DNA from: Salimicrobium humidisoli
GTDB taxonomy: Bacteria > Bacillota > Bacilli > Bacillales > Halobacillaceae
Reading direction: 5' to 3'
DNA length: 64,000 nt
Assembly (NCBI RefSeq): GCF_002295105.1
Contig: NZ_NSGH01000012.1
Coordinates: 1 to 64,000, forward strand
The translations under genes were made by a program, and so were the position numbers. The notes under the pieces were generated by a model. The model saw only the letters and a list, made by a program, of their open reading frames with translations, ran no database searches and was not told the origin of the DNA. Positions 36,855 through 45,957 of this stretch are shown piece after piece; the stretch's first letter is position 1, and the number at the start of each line of letters is the position of its first letter.

Positions 36855-37658
36855 TTACTCGCCAGAGCCGCCTCCACTGTTGGCTTTTGCAGTTTCTTTA
36901 ATGAATTCGGCCAGTTGCTGACGTTCTTCATCAGAGCCGCTGAACATATCAGCAGGCATACTGCCTATACCATTAACAGCGATGTCTTTGATTTCATCTA
37001 CAGATTTCTCTGTTTTCAAGAGCGAAGGGTTATTGCCCGAACCCTGAAGCTGTTCGCCGTGACATTGCATACAGTTGGCTTCATATGCCGCATAACCTGC
37101 AGCTTCGGTATCGATTTCCACCTCTGACTCCTGAGCTTCCACGTCAACTGCGTATTTCTCACCGCGTTCCTGATAGTCAACTTCTGAGACCGACTCATAT
37201 GTAAGCCAGATGGTCGAAGCTACTCCGATCAGCATCAAACCTACAGCAATCGGACGCTTATTGACAGTACGTCCCGGCGCACGATCGAGAAAAGGTGCCA
37301 GAAGTAAAGCTGTAAAAGCCAGACCGGGTATGACGATAGCACCGATTACGATGTACTCACCGCCTGCGAACTGATATTTAAGCAGCTGGTAAATAAAGAG
37401 AAAATACCAGTCAGGCAACGGGATATACCCTGCGTTTGTCGGGTCGGCCTGCTGCTCGAGAGGTGAAGGGTGGGCAGCCACCAAAATAAGAAACCCTATA
37501 AGAAACACTGAGCCCGTCAACCACTCTCTAAGCAGGAAGTTAGGCCAGAAGGCTTCCGTCCGTCCAGGATATTCCGAATAATCTTTCGGGACGTTCCTCT
37601 CCTTGTTCGCCTTGATACGGGAATCTCCCACAAATTTCATTCCTTTTCCTCTATGCAC
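36855..37658 (-). CDS. qcrC: Menaquinol:cytochrome c reductase, cytochrome b/c subunit QcrC
   Basis: The 267-residue fusion of a subunit IV-like membrane part (three membrane segments at about 50-70, 98-120 and 130-150, with the PLPDWYFLFIYQLLKY motif) to a cytochrome c domain with heme motif CMQCH near 195 and axial Met in GSMPADMF. It accepts electrons in the b6f-like complex. The N-terminus MHRGKGMKFVGDSRIKANKERN matches the B. subtilis protein closely. It is the last gene of qcrABC. Confidence 0.97.
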   Translation of the reverse strand: MHRGKGMKFVGDSRIKANKERNVPKDYSEYPGRTEAFWPNFLLREWLTGSVFLIGFLILVAAHPSPLEQQADPTNAGYIPLPDWYFLFIYQLLKYQFAGGEYIVIGAIVIPGLAFTALLLAPFLDRAPGRTVNKRPIAVGLMLIGVASTIWLTYESVSEVDYQERGEKYAVDVEAQESEVEIDTEAAGYAAYEANCMQCHGEQLQGSGNNPSLLKTEKSVDEIKDIAVNGIGSMPADMFSGSDEERQQLAEFIKETAKANSGGGSGE

Positions 37659-37687
37659 GTCTTTCCCTCCTTTGTTTCGCTAAAGAT

Positions 37688-38362
37688 TTATAGCGGTCCT
37701 GAAATACCTTGTCTTCTTATCAGAATAAAGTGTGCTCCAAGAAGTCCGAATAGTACAGCTGGAAGGAAGAACACATGAATCGCAAAGAATCTTGTAAGTG
37801 TCTGAGCTCCTACGATAGACTGATCACCTGCGAGTAACGTTCTCAGCATATCACCTATGACAGGTGTAGCTGCTGCAATTTCAAGACCTACCTGAGTAGC
37901 AAAATAAGCTTTGTTATCCCATGGAAGAAGATATCCGGTAAAGCCCAGACCCAGAATTACGAAGAACAACAGAACTCCGACAATCCAGTTGAGTTCACGC
38001 GGTTTCTTGTAAGCCCCCTGGAAGAAAACCCTGAGTGTATGTAAAAATAACATGACCGTCACAACACTGGCTCCCCAGTGGTGCATCCCCCGGACGATTT
38101 GTCCATGAGCAACTTCCATTTGCAGATAGTAAACTGAATTCCAAGCATTTTCAATGTCAGGTACATAATACATTGTCAAAAACATACCTGATAAAATCTG
38201 AATCACGGTGACGAAAAACGTAAGACCACCGAAACAATAAACAAACGCCGAGAAGTGGTACGCCGGATTCACGTGTTCAGGTACTTCGTGATCCGCGATA
38301 TCTCGCCATATCGGGTTGACGTCTACACGCTCATCGACCCAATCATATAATTTTTGCAGCAT
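37688..38362 (-). CDS. qcrB: Menaquinol:cytochrome c reductase, cytochrome b6 subunit QcrB
   Basis: The 224-residue integral membrane protein has four helices carrying paired histidines for two b hemes (GMHHWGASVVTVMLFLHTLR and the later FAIHVFFLPAVLFGLLGAHF). It oxidises menaquinol, the product of the menG-hep genes in this window. It lies between qcrA and qcrC with short gaps. Confidence 0.97.
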   Translation of the reverse strand: MLQKLYDWVDERVDVNPIWRDIADHEVPEHVNPAYHFSAFVYCFGGLTFFVTVIQILSGMFLTMYYVPDIENAWNSVYYLQMEVAHGQIVRGMHHWGASVVTVMLFLHTLRVFFQGAYKKPRELNWIVGVLLFFVILGLGFTGYLLPWDNKAYFATQVGLEIAAATPVIGDMLRTLLAGDQSIVGAQTLTRFFAIHVFFLPAVLFGLLGAHFILIRRQGISGPL

Positions 38363-38376
38363 GAACTACGCCCCCT

Positions 38377-38874
38377 TTATCTAGCAATTTCTTCACCTAA
38401 GTACAACATGCCGTCCTCGACCTTCGTTTCAAAAACCGGTAGCGGTGCGGTCGGAGGCGTGCCCGGAACGTTAACGCCGTCTTTCGTATAGCGTCCGCCG
38501 TGACATGGGCAAAAGAACTGTTTTGGATATTCCTCGTTCGAGGCCCAGTCCACCGTACAGCCCAGGTGTGTACAGATAGGTGACAGTGCGATGATCTCGT
38601 CATCTTCTTTCCGGTACACCCATGCTGTTTTCTGAATAGTGGATTCATACCAGGCATCCACCTGTTCCACTTCCCACTCAAAACGCTGTGGTTCGTTCGT
38701 CACTTCCTTCACGTCGGCAACGGAATGGAAATCGCCGGCTGCAGCGGGCTTGAACACAGGATCAATGGCAAATCTGACCATGGGAGCCATCATTCCTGCG
38801 GCCATAAAACCGCCGAGCCCTGTTAATGTGTAGTTAAGAAATTGACGACGGGATACTTTCTTTGGTTCGCTCAT
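38377..38874 (-). CDS. qcrA: Menaquinol:cytochrome c reductase Rieske iron-sulfur subunit QcrA
   Basis: The 165-residue Rieske protein has CTHLGC near 103 and CPCHGG near 120 as [2Fe-2S] ligands. The N-terminus SRRQFLNYTLTGLGGFMAAGM combines a twin-arginine-like motif with a membrane anchor, so it is a likely client of the TatAC system encoded at 8-9 kb. First gene of the operon. Confidence 0.97.
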   Translation of the reverse strand: MSEPKKVSRRQFLNYTLTGLGGFMAAGMMAPMVRFAIDPVFKPAAAGDFHSVADVKEVTNEPQRFEWEVEQVDAWYESTIQKTAWVYRKEDDEIIALSPICTHLGCTVDWASNEEYPKQFFCPCHGGRYTKDGVNVPGTPPTAPLPVFETKVEDGMLYLGEEIAR

Positions 38875-38995
38875 TCTTTTCCCCCCTCTATGCTGACCCG
38901 ATGTTTCATGGATATTAAAAATACTTTACTAAGACACTACCATGATAGCGTAAAAAGCCTGTACGGTCAATAAATTATCAACTGACCCGTAAGAA

Positions 38996-39460
38996 TTACG
39001 TCTGCCAGCTCTCTTTAATAATCTCCACGATTTCTTTCGCCTGTTCCTTGACGAACGACTGCGTCTCCGTGGACTGTAAATCTCCGTGCCGCAGGCCGGG
39101 GAACCAGAGAAGTTCACCACGAAGGTCACTCTCCGATTTTCTCCAGTTTCTGTCAAAACTGAACAAAAAGACGTAAGAGAAAGGTTTTTCGGTGAAAGAG
39201 TCTATCCAGTTGTTCACTCGATCCACTTCGGCTTCCGCGTTTCCGGCTATATAATAATAATCCGGAGCCAGCACAATCCTTCCCCTGAACTGCTCTTCAA
39301 TGATTCTTGAGAACAGATTCGTCAGTTCCGCCTGGAAACCGGAACCGGTCATCTTTTCGTCAATAGAGGTATGAATTGGTATCAATGGAATAAAAAGGGT
39401 GTCGATATATTCTTTTTCTTTTACGAATTGTTCAAGATCTTTTTTTGCCCATTTCATCAT
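38996..39460 (-). CDS. ypiF: YpiF family protein (DUF2487)
   Basis: The 154-residue soluble protein begins MMKWAKKDLEQFVKEKEYIDTLFIPLIPI and matches DUF2487/YpiF, found upstream of qcrA in Bacillus. Function is unknown. The gene ypiB, which separates ypiA and ypiF in B. subtilis, is missing. Confidence 0.85.
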   Translation of the reverse strand: MMKWAKKDLEQFVKEKEYIDTLFIPLIPIHTSIDEKMTGSGFQAELTNLFSRIIEEQFRGRIVLAPDYYYIAGNAEAEVDRVNNWIDSFTEKPFSYVFLFSFDRNWRKSESDLRGELLWFPGLRHGDLQSTETQSFVKEQAKEIVEIIKESWQT

Positions 39461-39503
39461 TACACCCCCCCGAATAACATTGCCATGCCCTGGCCGGACA
39501 GAA

Positions 39504-39541
39504 GTAAAAACAGGGGCGTGGATGAAGTCCCCTGTTTTTTT
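39504..39541. terminator. Terminator after ypiA (bidirectional)
   Basis: AAAAACAGGGG (39506-39515) and CCCCTGTTTTTTT (from 39529). Confidence 0.85.
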
Positions 39542-39616
39542 AACACTGTATTTACCAGTATACTTTCTGATTCACAGTTTGAAAAGTAATTATATTTTAT
39601 TTCCGGCTTCCAGGAA

Positions 39617-40867
39617 TTATGCTTCCAGCCTTTCGATGAATTCTTCAATTTCGGTGTTCGAAGGTTCAAGAGCCAGATACTCTTTGAATACAGACACAGC
39701 TTCTTCTTTCTGGCCGTTTTCAACAAGGAAATAGCCGTAGTCCTCAAGGAATTCCACGTCTTCTTTAAAAGATAAATAAGCATTGGCATAATAACCGGAG
39801 GATTTCTCGAAGTTTTCCTCTTCCCTGCTTGCCTGGGCGAGTTCCCAGTCATAGAGCGGGTCCACTTCTCCCGTCTTTTGAATATCTTCAAGGAGGAGTA
39901 TGACGCTTTCATAGTCTTCTTCCTCTTTATACCGTTCAAGGAGGAACAGCACCGCCTCTTTATAACCCGGGTCTATGGCAACCGCTTCTCTCATCGCCCG
40001 ATAAGCAGCTTCTTTGTCTCCCTGTTTGTAGGAAAGGAAACCGGTCATGTAGTATAGATCCTTATTATACTCATCTTTCGTAAGGCCTTCCCGCGCTTTC
40101 TCCAGTGCTTCGGCAGCCATCCCTTCCTCTTCATAGACTCTGGCCAGAAGCGGGTAAACGGATTGATAATATGGATCTTTTTTAAGAAGATCTTCCCATA
40201 CCTGAATGGTAATGTCGTTTCTCCCTGCCTTGTTGGCTATGAACCCGTACCGGAACTGCACATCGGGGTTTTCCTCTTCCACTTCCTGAAAGTACTCAAG
40301 GGCTACTTCGAATCCGCCTGTAGCTGCATAAGCTTCCCCGAGCCGGGTCGCTACTTCGATATCTCCGATGACCCGGGAGTGTTCCATCGCGTTTTCATAA
40401 TAGGGGATACTCTTATTATATTCACCGTTCGAAAAAGCGAGTTCTCCTAAAGCGAAGTCGATCACCGGTTCGTTCGGATCATAATGTTTCGCTGTCAGAA
40501 GTTTACTTTCAGCCACCTCGAACAGACCCTGAGACTGATAAAGATCAGCGACCTGCATGAGAGCCTGGAGATACATTTCATCCTCGGGTTCTATTTTATT
40601 TAAAAGGTCGACTGCTTCCATGTCTTCCTCAAGATCGATGTGGATTTCCGCCAGCATAACGATGATCTCCTGCTCCTTCGGATACTGCTGAAGAAATTCT
40701 TTCAAAATCATCTTCGCCTCTTCAAGCATCCCCCACTGTATATAAAGTTCAGCTATCGTGAATTTCTCTTCTTCATCAGCTTCCGGCAAATAATTCTGCA
40801 GTGTTTCAAGCGCATCCTGTGTTTTATTTTCCTCCATCTGATGGACTGCTTTCTGAATCTCTTCCAT
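39617..40867 (-). CDS. ypiA: TPR-repeat protein YpiA
   Basis: The 416-residue acidic cytoplasmic protein is built of about ten tetratricopeptide repeats (for example LLARVYEEEGMAAEALEKAREGL and FEVALEYFQEVEEENPD). It is probably a scaffold for protein interactions; the partner is unknown. It lies between aroA and ypiF as in B. subtilis. A shadow ORF at 39460-39939 in another frame is not real. Confidence 0.9.
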   Translation of the reverse strand: MEEIQKAVHQMEENKTQDALETLQNYLPEADEEEKFTIAELYIQWGMLEEAKMILKEFLQQYPKEQEIIVMLAEIHIDLEEDMEAVDLLNKIEPEDEMYLQALMQVADLYQSQGLFEVAESKLLTAKHYDPNEPVIDFALGELAFSNGEYNKSIPYYENAMEHSRVIGDIEVATRLGEAYAATGGFEVALEYFQEVEEENPDVQFRYGFIANKAGRNDITIQVWEDLLKKDPYYQSVYPLLARVYEEEGMAAEALEKAREGLTKDEYNKDLYYMTGFLSYKQGDKEAAYRAMREAVAIDPGYKEAVLFLLERYKEEEDYESVILLLEDIQKTGEVDPLYDWELAQASREEENFEKSSGYYANAYLSFKEDVEFLEDYGYFLVENGQKEEAVSVFKEYLALEPSNTEIEEFIERLEA

Positions 40868-40968
40868 TAACTACACCCTTTCTGCACCGCGGGTTTCAAT
40901 CTCCCTTAACAGAGCAATGATATATGAATGTCACTTTGTGTTCAAGTAAGGAAAATCCAGACTCATTA

Positions 40969-41009
40969 AAATATCTTCACGCGGGACCTTTCGTCCGGTG
41001 AAGATATTT
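40969..41009 (-). terminator. Terminator of the aro operon
   Basis: AAATATCTTCAC (40969-40980) and GTGAAGATATTT (40998-41009) form a 12-bp stem with an inner GGAC/GTCC; on the minus strand TTTTAAT follows. It lies just after the aroA stop. Confidence 0.85.
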
Positions 41010-41012
41010 TTC

Positions 41013-42299
41013 CTAACGATTATATAGCAAGTGCTCGAGGTCCGAAAAGAAGTCAGGATAGGAAATGTTTATAGCTTCCGGACGATGAACAGTCGTCTCC
41101 CCTTCGGCTATGAGTGAAGCTACGGCTTCCATCATACCTATGCGATGGTCCCCTTCCGAAGATACTTCCGCTCCCCGGAGAGCAGTTCCGCCTTTAATGA
41201 TCATTCCATCCTCTGTCGGCGTAATATCCGCCCCCATCAAAGAAAGATTGTTGTACACAGCCTGTATGCGGTCCGTCTCCTTCACTTTCAGTTCCCCTGC
41301 GTCTTTGATGACCGTAGTTCCTGCAGCTTGAGTTGCGGCCAGGGCAAGAACAGGGACTTCATCGATAAGGTTGGCGATCAGTTCTCCTTCCACCGTAATA
41401 CCTTCGAGTTCACTGCTTTTCACAGTAACGTCCGCTACTGGTTCCTCCCCGATCCGGTCGGTGATTACCACATTTATATCGGCACCCATCTTTTTAAGAG
41501 CCTGAATGATGCCGTTACGCGTTTCATTGACACCCACTCTTCGAATAGTTACATCACTCCCGGGAACGATAGCAGCAGCAACTATGAAAAAGGCGGCTGA
41601 AGAAATATCTCCCGGGACGTCTACATCCGAAGCTTTCATTTTCTGGCCGCCCCGGACGGATATAGCACCGGAGTCATTGGTAACTTCCACTCCGAATTCA
41701 GGAAGCATCGTTTCCGTATGGTTCCTCGTCTTCGCAGCTTCGATCACTGTTGTGACCCCTTCGGCAAAAAGTCCTGCAAGAAGAATGGAAGATTTAACCT
41801 GGGCACTCTTGACAGGCATTTCGTAAGTTATTCCGCTCAAACCGGTTCCGCTGAAAGCAAGAGGAAGTTTCTTACCCTGTTCTCTCCCCTCGATAACGGC
41901 ACCCATCTGACGGAGCGGCTTCACGACCCGGTCCATGGGGCGCACGCTGAGAGATTCGTCCCCGTACGCTGTCGTAAATAACGGAAGCCCGGCCAACACA
42001 CCGCTCATCAGTCTGGCAGTCGTTCCGGAATTTCCGAAATATAGCGGGGCTTCCGGCTCCTTCAGTCCACCCGCTCCCTTGCCATGTACAGTCAGATCTC
42101 GTCCGTCACGGTCGATCTGCACGCCCATTTCCCTGAACACCTCTACCGTCCTTAAACAATCTTCCGCGTCCAGGAAGCCGCGGATTCTGGAAGTCCCCTC
42201 CGCCAGAGATGCGAATATAACAGCACGATGTGAGATCGATTTGTCTCCGGGTACTGTAACCTCTCCCGATAAACCCGCTGATGCCGGATTTCTTTTCAT
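41013..42299 (-). CDS. aroA: 3-phosphoshikimate 1-carboxyvinyltransferase (EPSP synthase)
   Basis: The 428-residue shikimate enzyme joins shikimate-3-phosphate and PEP. PGDKSISHRAVIFASLAEG, GNSGTTARLMSGVLAG and the C-terminal GDHRIGMMEAVASL are present. The GNSGTTAR form resembles the Bacillus-type (class II) enzyme. I take ATG 42299, 9 nt after GGAG, rather than the ATG two codons upstream. Called aroE in B. subtilis. Last gene of the aromatic block. Confidence 0.96.
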   Translation of the reverse strand: MKRNPASAGLSGEVTVPGDKSISHRAVIFASLAEGTSRIRGFLDAEDCLRTVEVFREMGVQIDRDGRDLTVHGKGAGGLKEPEAPLYFGNSGTTARLMSGVLAGLPLFTTAYGDESLSVRPMDRVVKPLRQMGAVIEGREQGKKLPLAFSGTGLSGITYEMPVKSAQVKSSILLAGLFAEGVTTVIEAAKTRNHTETMLPEFGVEVTNDSGAISVRGGQKMKASDVDVPGDISSAAFFIVAAAIVPGSDVTIRRVGVNETRNGIIQALKKMGADINVVITDRIGEEPVADVTVKSSELEGITVEGELIANLIDEVPVLALAATQAAGTTVIKDAGELKVKETDRIQAVYNNLSLMGADITPTEDGMIIKGGTALRGAEVSSEGDHRIGMMEAVASLIAEGETTVHRPEAINISYPDFFSDLEHLLYNR

Positions 42300-42326
42300 A
42301 TACATCTTCTCCCTTCATACCGCATT

Positions 42327-43421
42327 TTACTGTTCGATCACTACCTCATAATTCTTATTCCTCAGAAGGAGGGCGCTCTCCTCCTGTTCTTTTCCTGTCG
42401 GGAAGCTGATACGGAGTACTCCCGTTATGCCTTCACGTATTTCGAGTATTTCTATGTTCTTAATACTTATACCGGCTTCGGCGAGAACTTCGATCACTTT
42501 ATGGATGGTTCCCGGCTGATCATAGATATCCACGAAGATGTCATAAAAACCGGGGATGGCTCCTTTCTCTTTGACAGGCAGACCATCCCTGAAAGTTTTA
42601 GCTTCCGTCAGATAACGTAACGTCTCCTCCCTGGAGTCGGTCTGCAGGTATTCTTTCAATCTGGTCATTTCCTGGATCCAGTCTTCAAGCATTGGCACGA
42701 GCTGCTGTTTATTTTGAAAAAAAATATCCTGCCACAGTGGAGGATTACTCGAAGCGATTCTTGTAATATCACGAAAGCCTCCGGCAGCAAGGTTTTTCAA
42801 CTCCGGGTGTGTATGCTGCCATTTTTTTGCCTGCTGGACGAGGGAGGAGGCGATCAGGTGCGGAAAATGTGAAATTACGGCGGTCATCTCATCATGTTCC
42901 TGAGGCGAGAGAGTTACGAAACGGGCTTTCGTCGCCTCCAGCAGTCCCCGCAGCTCTTTTGTTTTCTCATCCCGGTCTTTGACGGGAGAGAGGACGTAAA
43001 TAGCATTTTCGAATAAGTGAGGTTTGGCTGCTGTAAATCCGTTCTTGTGTGATCCGGACATCGGATGACCACCGATAAATGTTATCCGGTCGTTCGCGAG
43101 CAGAGAAGCTTCCTTCATCACTTCATTTTTCACTGACGAGACATCGGTAACCAGCAGATCTTTGGAAAGAGTCACGTCGTTCAAATTCCGGATTACCTGA
43201 ACGGTAGTAGTGATAGGCAGCGCGAGAACCAGAACATCTGCCCGGGGCAGAGCTTCATAGAGGTTCCCCGCCTTCTCATCGATGACGCCCTGGCGATAAG
43301 CCAGTTCAAGGCTCTGGACATCTTCGTCATGTCCTAAGATGAAGTGGCCTTCCTTTTTGATATTCATGGCCAGAGAGCCGCCGATCAGACCGAGACCGGC
43401 GACCACCACAGTTTTATTCAT
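42327..43421 (-). CDS. tyrA: Prephenate dehydrogenase with ACT domain
   Basis: The 364-residue NAD-dependent enzyme commits prephenate to tyrosine. The nucleotide loop GLGLIGGSLAMNIKK, the HPMSGSHKNG catalytic block, and a C-terminal ACT regulatory domain (about 295-364; FVDIYDQPGTIHKVIEVLAEAGISI) are visible. The ATG overlaps the hisC stop by 4 bp. Confidence 0.96.
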   Translation of the reverse strand: MNKTVVVAGLGLIGGSLAMNIKKEGHFILGHDEDVQSLELAYRQGVIDEKAGNLYEALPRADVLVLALPITTTVQVIRNLNDVTLSKDLLVTDVSSVKNEVMKEASLLANDRITFIGGHPMSGSHKNGFTAAKPHLFENAIYVLSPVKDRDEKTKELRGLLEATKARFVTLSPQEHDEMTAVISHFPHLIASSLVQQAKKWQHTHPELKNLAAGGFRDITRIASSNPPLWQDIFFQNKQQLVPMLEDWIQEMTRLKEYLQTDSREETLRYLTEAKTFRDGLPVKEKGAIPGFYDIFVDIYDQPGTIHKVIEVLAEAGISIKNIEILEIREGITGVLRISFPTGKEQEESALLLRNKNYEVVIEQ

Positions 43422-44518
43422 AGCTTTTCCTCCTGCTTCACCTTCGCTTCAATGTACCCCTGGATTTTTTTCATATCCTCTTCACTTCCAATAGTGAGAC
43501 GTATCGATCCCGGTATACCGAGAGCTTCTCCGGAACGTACGATGAAGCCTTTCGTCAGCAGGTGTTCAAACATTTCATCTCCACTGATCGGTAAATGAAT
43601 CAGTACAAAGTTAGCTTCCGAGTCATCGTAGCGAAGATCGATGGAGTCACAGAAATCCATAAACGCTTTCTTATTTTCCCTGGTCTGCGCCACCGTATCT
43701 TCTAAAAACTCCTGATCTTCAAGCGCCAGCACAGCCGCTTTCTGGGCTACGACCGAAGTATTGAACGGCTCACGCGCAGGTTCCATCGCGGAAATCGTTT
43801 CCGGATCGCCTACGCCGTACCCTATCCGCAGGCCGGCCAGCCCGTAAGCTTTGGAAAACGTCCGCAGTACCATTACGTTCTTGTGATTATTGACGAGTTC
43901 CAGGGAGGATGCCCGTTTTTCTTTATCGGCGTATTCATAATAAGCTTCATCTATAACGATCAATACGTGGGAGGGGGTACGATCTATAATCTCTTTCAGT
44001 TTTTCCTCCCCGAGCAGTACCCCTGTCGGGTTGTTGGGGGAACAGAGCCAGAGTATCCTGGTATGATCATCCACTTTATTCAGCATAGTCTCGGTGTCAT
44101 GATGCCCGTCTTCTGTAAGAGCCACTTCGCGCACCTCCGCTCCTTCAAGAAGAGCATTGTGCTTGTATTGGGGGAACGTAGGTACAGCCATCACCGTATT
44201 CGTCAACGGTTCCAGAAAAGCACGACAAAGAATCTGAACTATTTCATCCGATCCGTTCCCGAAAATAAGCTGGTCTTCCCCGATTTGATAAAAATCCGAG
44301 ACCGCTCCTCTGATTTCCCGGGCATGGCCGTCCGGATAGTATTCTAAACTTTCGAGCATCCGCGGAAGTTCTTCCTTTACCTTTCCGGAAAACCCGAACG
44401 GATTTTCGTTAGAAGCCAGTTTCACTATCTTGTCAAGTCCGTACTCCTTCTTCACTTCATCAATCTGTTTCCCCGGTTTATACGGAGTCATTTCATTTAA
44501 TATCGGTTTCGTCTTCAT
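43418..44518 (-). CDS. hisC: Histidinol-phosphate / aromatic aminotransferase
   Basis: This 366-residue PLP enzyme of histidine synthesis also transaminates aromatic keto acids in Bacillus. LASNENPFGFSG, CSPNNPTGVLL and the lysine site RTFSKAYGLAGLRIGYG are intact. It overlaps aroH by 4 bp. In B. subtilis trpEDCFBA lies between aroH and hisC; here the two genes touch. Confidence 0.95.
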   Translation of the reverse strand: MKTKPILNEMTPYKPGKQIDEVKKEYGLDKIVKLASNENPFGFSGKVKEELPRMLESLEYYPDGHAREIRGAVSDFYQIGEDQLIFGNGSDEIVQILCRAFLEPLTNTVMAVPTFPQYKHNALLEGAEVREVALTEDGHHDTETMLNKVDDHTRILWLCSPNNPTGVLLGEEKLKEIIDRTPSHVLIVIDEAYYEYADKEKRASSLELVNNHKNVMVLRTFSKAYGLAGLRIGYGVGDPETISAMEPAREPFNTSVVAQKAAVLALEDQEFLEDTVAQTRENKKAFMDFCDSIDLRYDDSEANFVLIHLPISGDEMFEHLLTKGFIVRSGEALGIPGSIRLTIGSEEDMKKIQGYIEAKVKQEEKL

Positions 44519-44892
44519 TTGGCACCGCCTTCCTCTTTTAAATCAGGACGAAGCTTTATCGCCTCGTGATGATAAATGTGATTAATTTCTTTCTGTTCCG
44601 CAGTCGTATTGACCGTTACCATCACCCTTATACACCTGCTTAAACCTTCAGGGACATCGATCTCACGCATGCACATGACCGGCACGTACTTCCAGCCGTC
44701 CAGGTACCGTAACGATTTTGCGGGGAATGCAGCGTTCAGATCGGCCGTGGCGCTGAAAAGTACCTGGGTCACGTCCTCTGCCGAAATCCGGTTTTCCTCT
44801 ACGATCTCTTTCATTAATTCATACGACCTGCTCACGATTTCAGTGGCGTCGTCCGTTTCAACTGTAGTCGCTCCACGGATTCCACGAATCAT
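44515..44892 (-). CDS. aroH: Chorismate mutase, AroH type
   Basis: The 125-residue trimeric enzyme rearranges chorismate to prephenate. RGIRGATTVETDD at the start and the active-site RYLDGWKYVPVMCMREIDVPEGLSRCIRVMV are characteristic. It feeds tyrA in the same block. It overlaps aroB by 4 bp upstream and hisC by 4 bp downstream. Confidence 0.96.
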   Translation of the reverse strand: MIRGIRGATTVETDDATEIVSRSYELMKEIVEENRISAEDVTQVLFSATADLNAAFPAKSLRYLDGWKYVPVMCMREIDVPEGLSRCIRVMVTVNTTAEQKEINHIYHHEAIKLRPDLKEEGGAK

Positions 44893-45956
44893 TCGATCAC
44901 CTCATTTTTGAACTGCTTCAACGCATGCAGAAGCTCATCTTCTTCTATATGCGAGACGTAAGGGCTGCCGACTGCCTGTAAAAGCACATAATTGATTTTC
45001 CCTCTCTCGGCTTTTTTATCGCGCTTCATGTGTTCCAGTAGTTTCCTTTCATCCAGTTCACCGACTACTTCAAGCGGGTAGCCGTTATTATCGGCCCAGA
45101 CAAGAAGACGATTGCGTTCTTCTTCCATACCGCTTAGGAAAAGAGCAAATACAGTTCCGATAACTACCGCTTCCCCGTGTGTAACGGATCCATAATCCAG
45201 TTCCGTCTCGATGGCGTGAGCCAGTGTATGGCCGAGATTCAGATACTTTCTCATACCGGCCTCTTTTTCATCCTGCTCGACGATGGAGGCTTTCAGCCGG
45301 ATTCCACGAATAAGGTCGCGGGCTGCCTTATGATTTTCAAGTTCTGTCAATTCCCTATCCATAAGTTCATCGAACCAGCCTTTATCACTGAGCAGTGCAT
45401 GCTTCACTACTTCGCCATATCCCGAGCGTTTCTCTTTCAAAGGTAAAGAATCGATCATTTCCGTATCGTAAAGAACTTTATCCGGATGATGGAAGGCACC
45501 GATCAGATTTTTCCCCGCTTTATGATTGATTGCCACTTTCCCGCCGACGCTGCTGTCGTGGGCGAGAATACTTGTAGGCATTTGTATATAGGAAATACCA
45601 CGAAGGTAAGTGGAAGCAACGAAACCGGCCAGATCTCCGGTCATTCCTCCGCCGAGGGCTATGATCAGCGATTTTCTATCCATATTGCACGAGATACAAT
45701 AGTCAAGAAGACGACCGTACCATTCCATGCTTTTCGTACCTTCACCCGGCGGGATAATTTTACAAAAAATATTCCCTCGTGTCTTCAGAGCAGTTTTTAT
45801 ATCATCCATATATAAATCCGCCACATGCCTGTCCGCAATGATAAGAATGCTGCTGTAGCTGTCAGCGATATATTCATTCAGTTCGCGTCGCAGACCGTCT
45901 GCTATCATCACCTCATACGCTGTGGAGCCGGGGATGTTCACCTGTAACCGTTCCAT
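44889..45956 (-). CDS. aroB: 3-dehydroquinate synthase
   Basis: The 355-residue NAD-dependent enzyme makes the first shikimate-pathway ring. The nucleotide-binding PPGEGTKS, the GGGMTGDLAGFVASTYLRGI block and the metal-binding GHTLAHAIE...HGEAV are present. It follows aroC with a one-base gap. Confidence 0.97.
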   Translation of the reverse strand: MERLQVNIPGSTAYEVMIADGLRRELNEYIADSYSSILIIADRHVADLYMDDIKTALKTRGNIFCKIIPPGEGTKSMEWYGRLLDYCISCNMDRKSLIIALGGGMTGDLAGFVASTYLRGISYIQMPTSILAHDSSVGGKVAINHKAGKNLIGAFHHPDKVLYDTEMIDSLPLKEKRSGYGEVVKHALLSDKGWFDELMDRELTELENHKAARDLIRGIRLKASIVEQDEKEAGMRKYLNLGHTLAHAIETELDYGSVTHGEAVVIGTVFALFLSGMEEERNRLLVWADNNGYPLEVVGELDERKLLEHMKRDKKAERGKINYVLLQAVGSPYVSHIEEDELLHALKQFKNEVIE

Positions 45957-45957
45957 G

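Noticed and set aside
39460-39939. 159-codon minus-strand ORF overlapping ypiA, in the position of ypiB
   Set aside because: It is an out-of-frame reading of the TPR gene and bears no likeness to YpiB.
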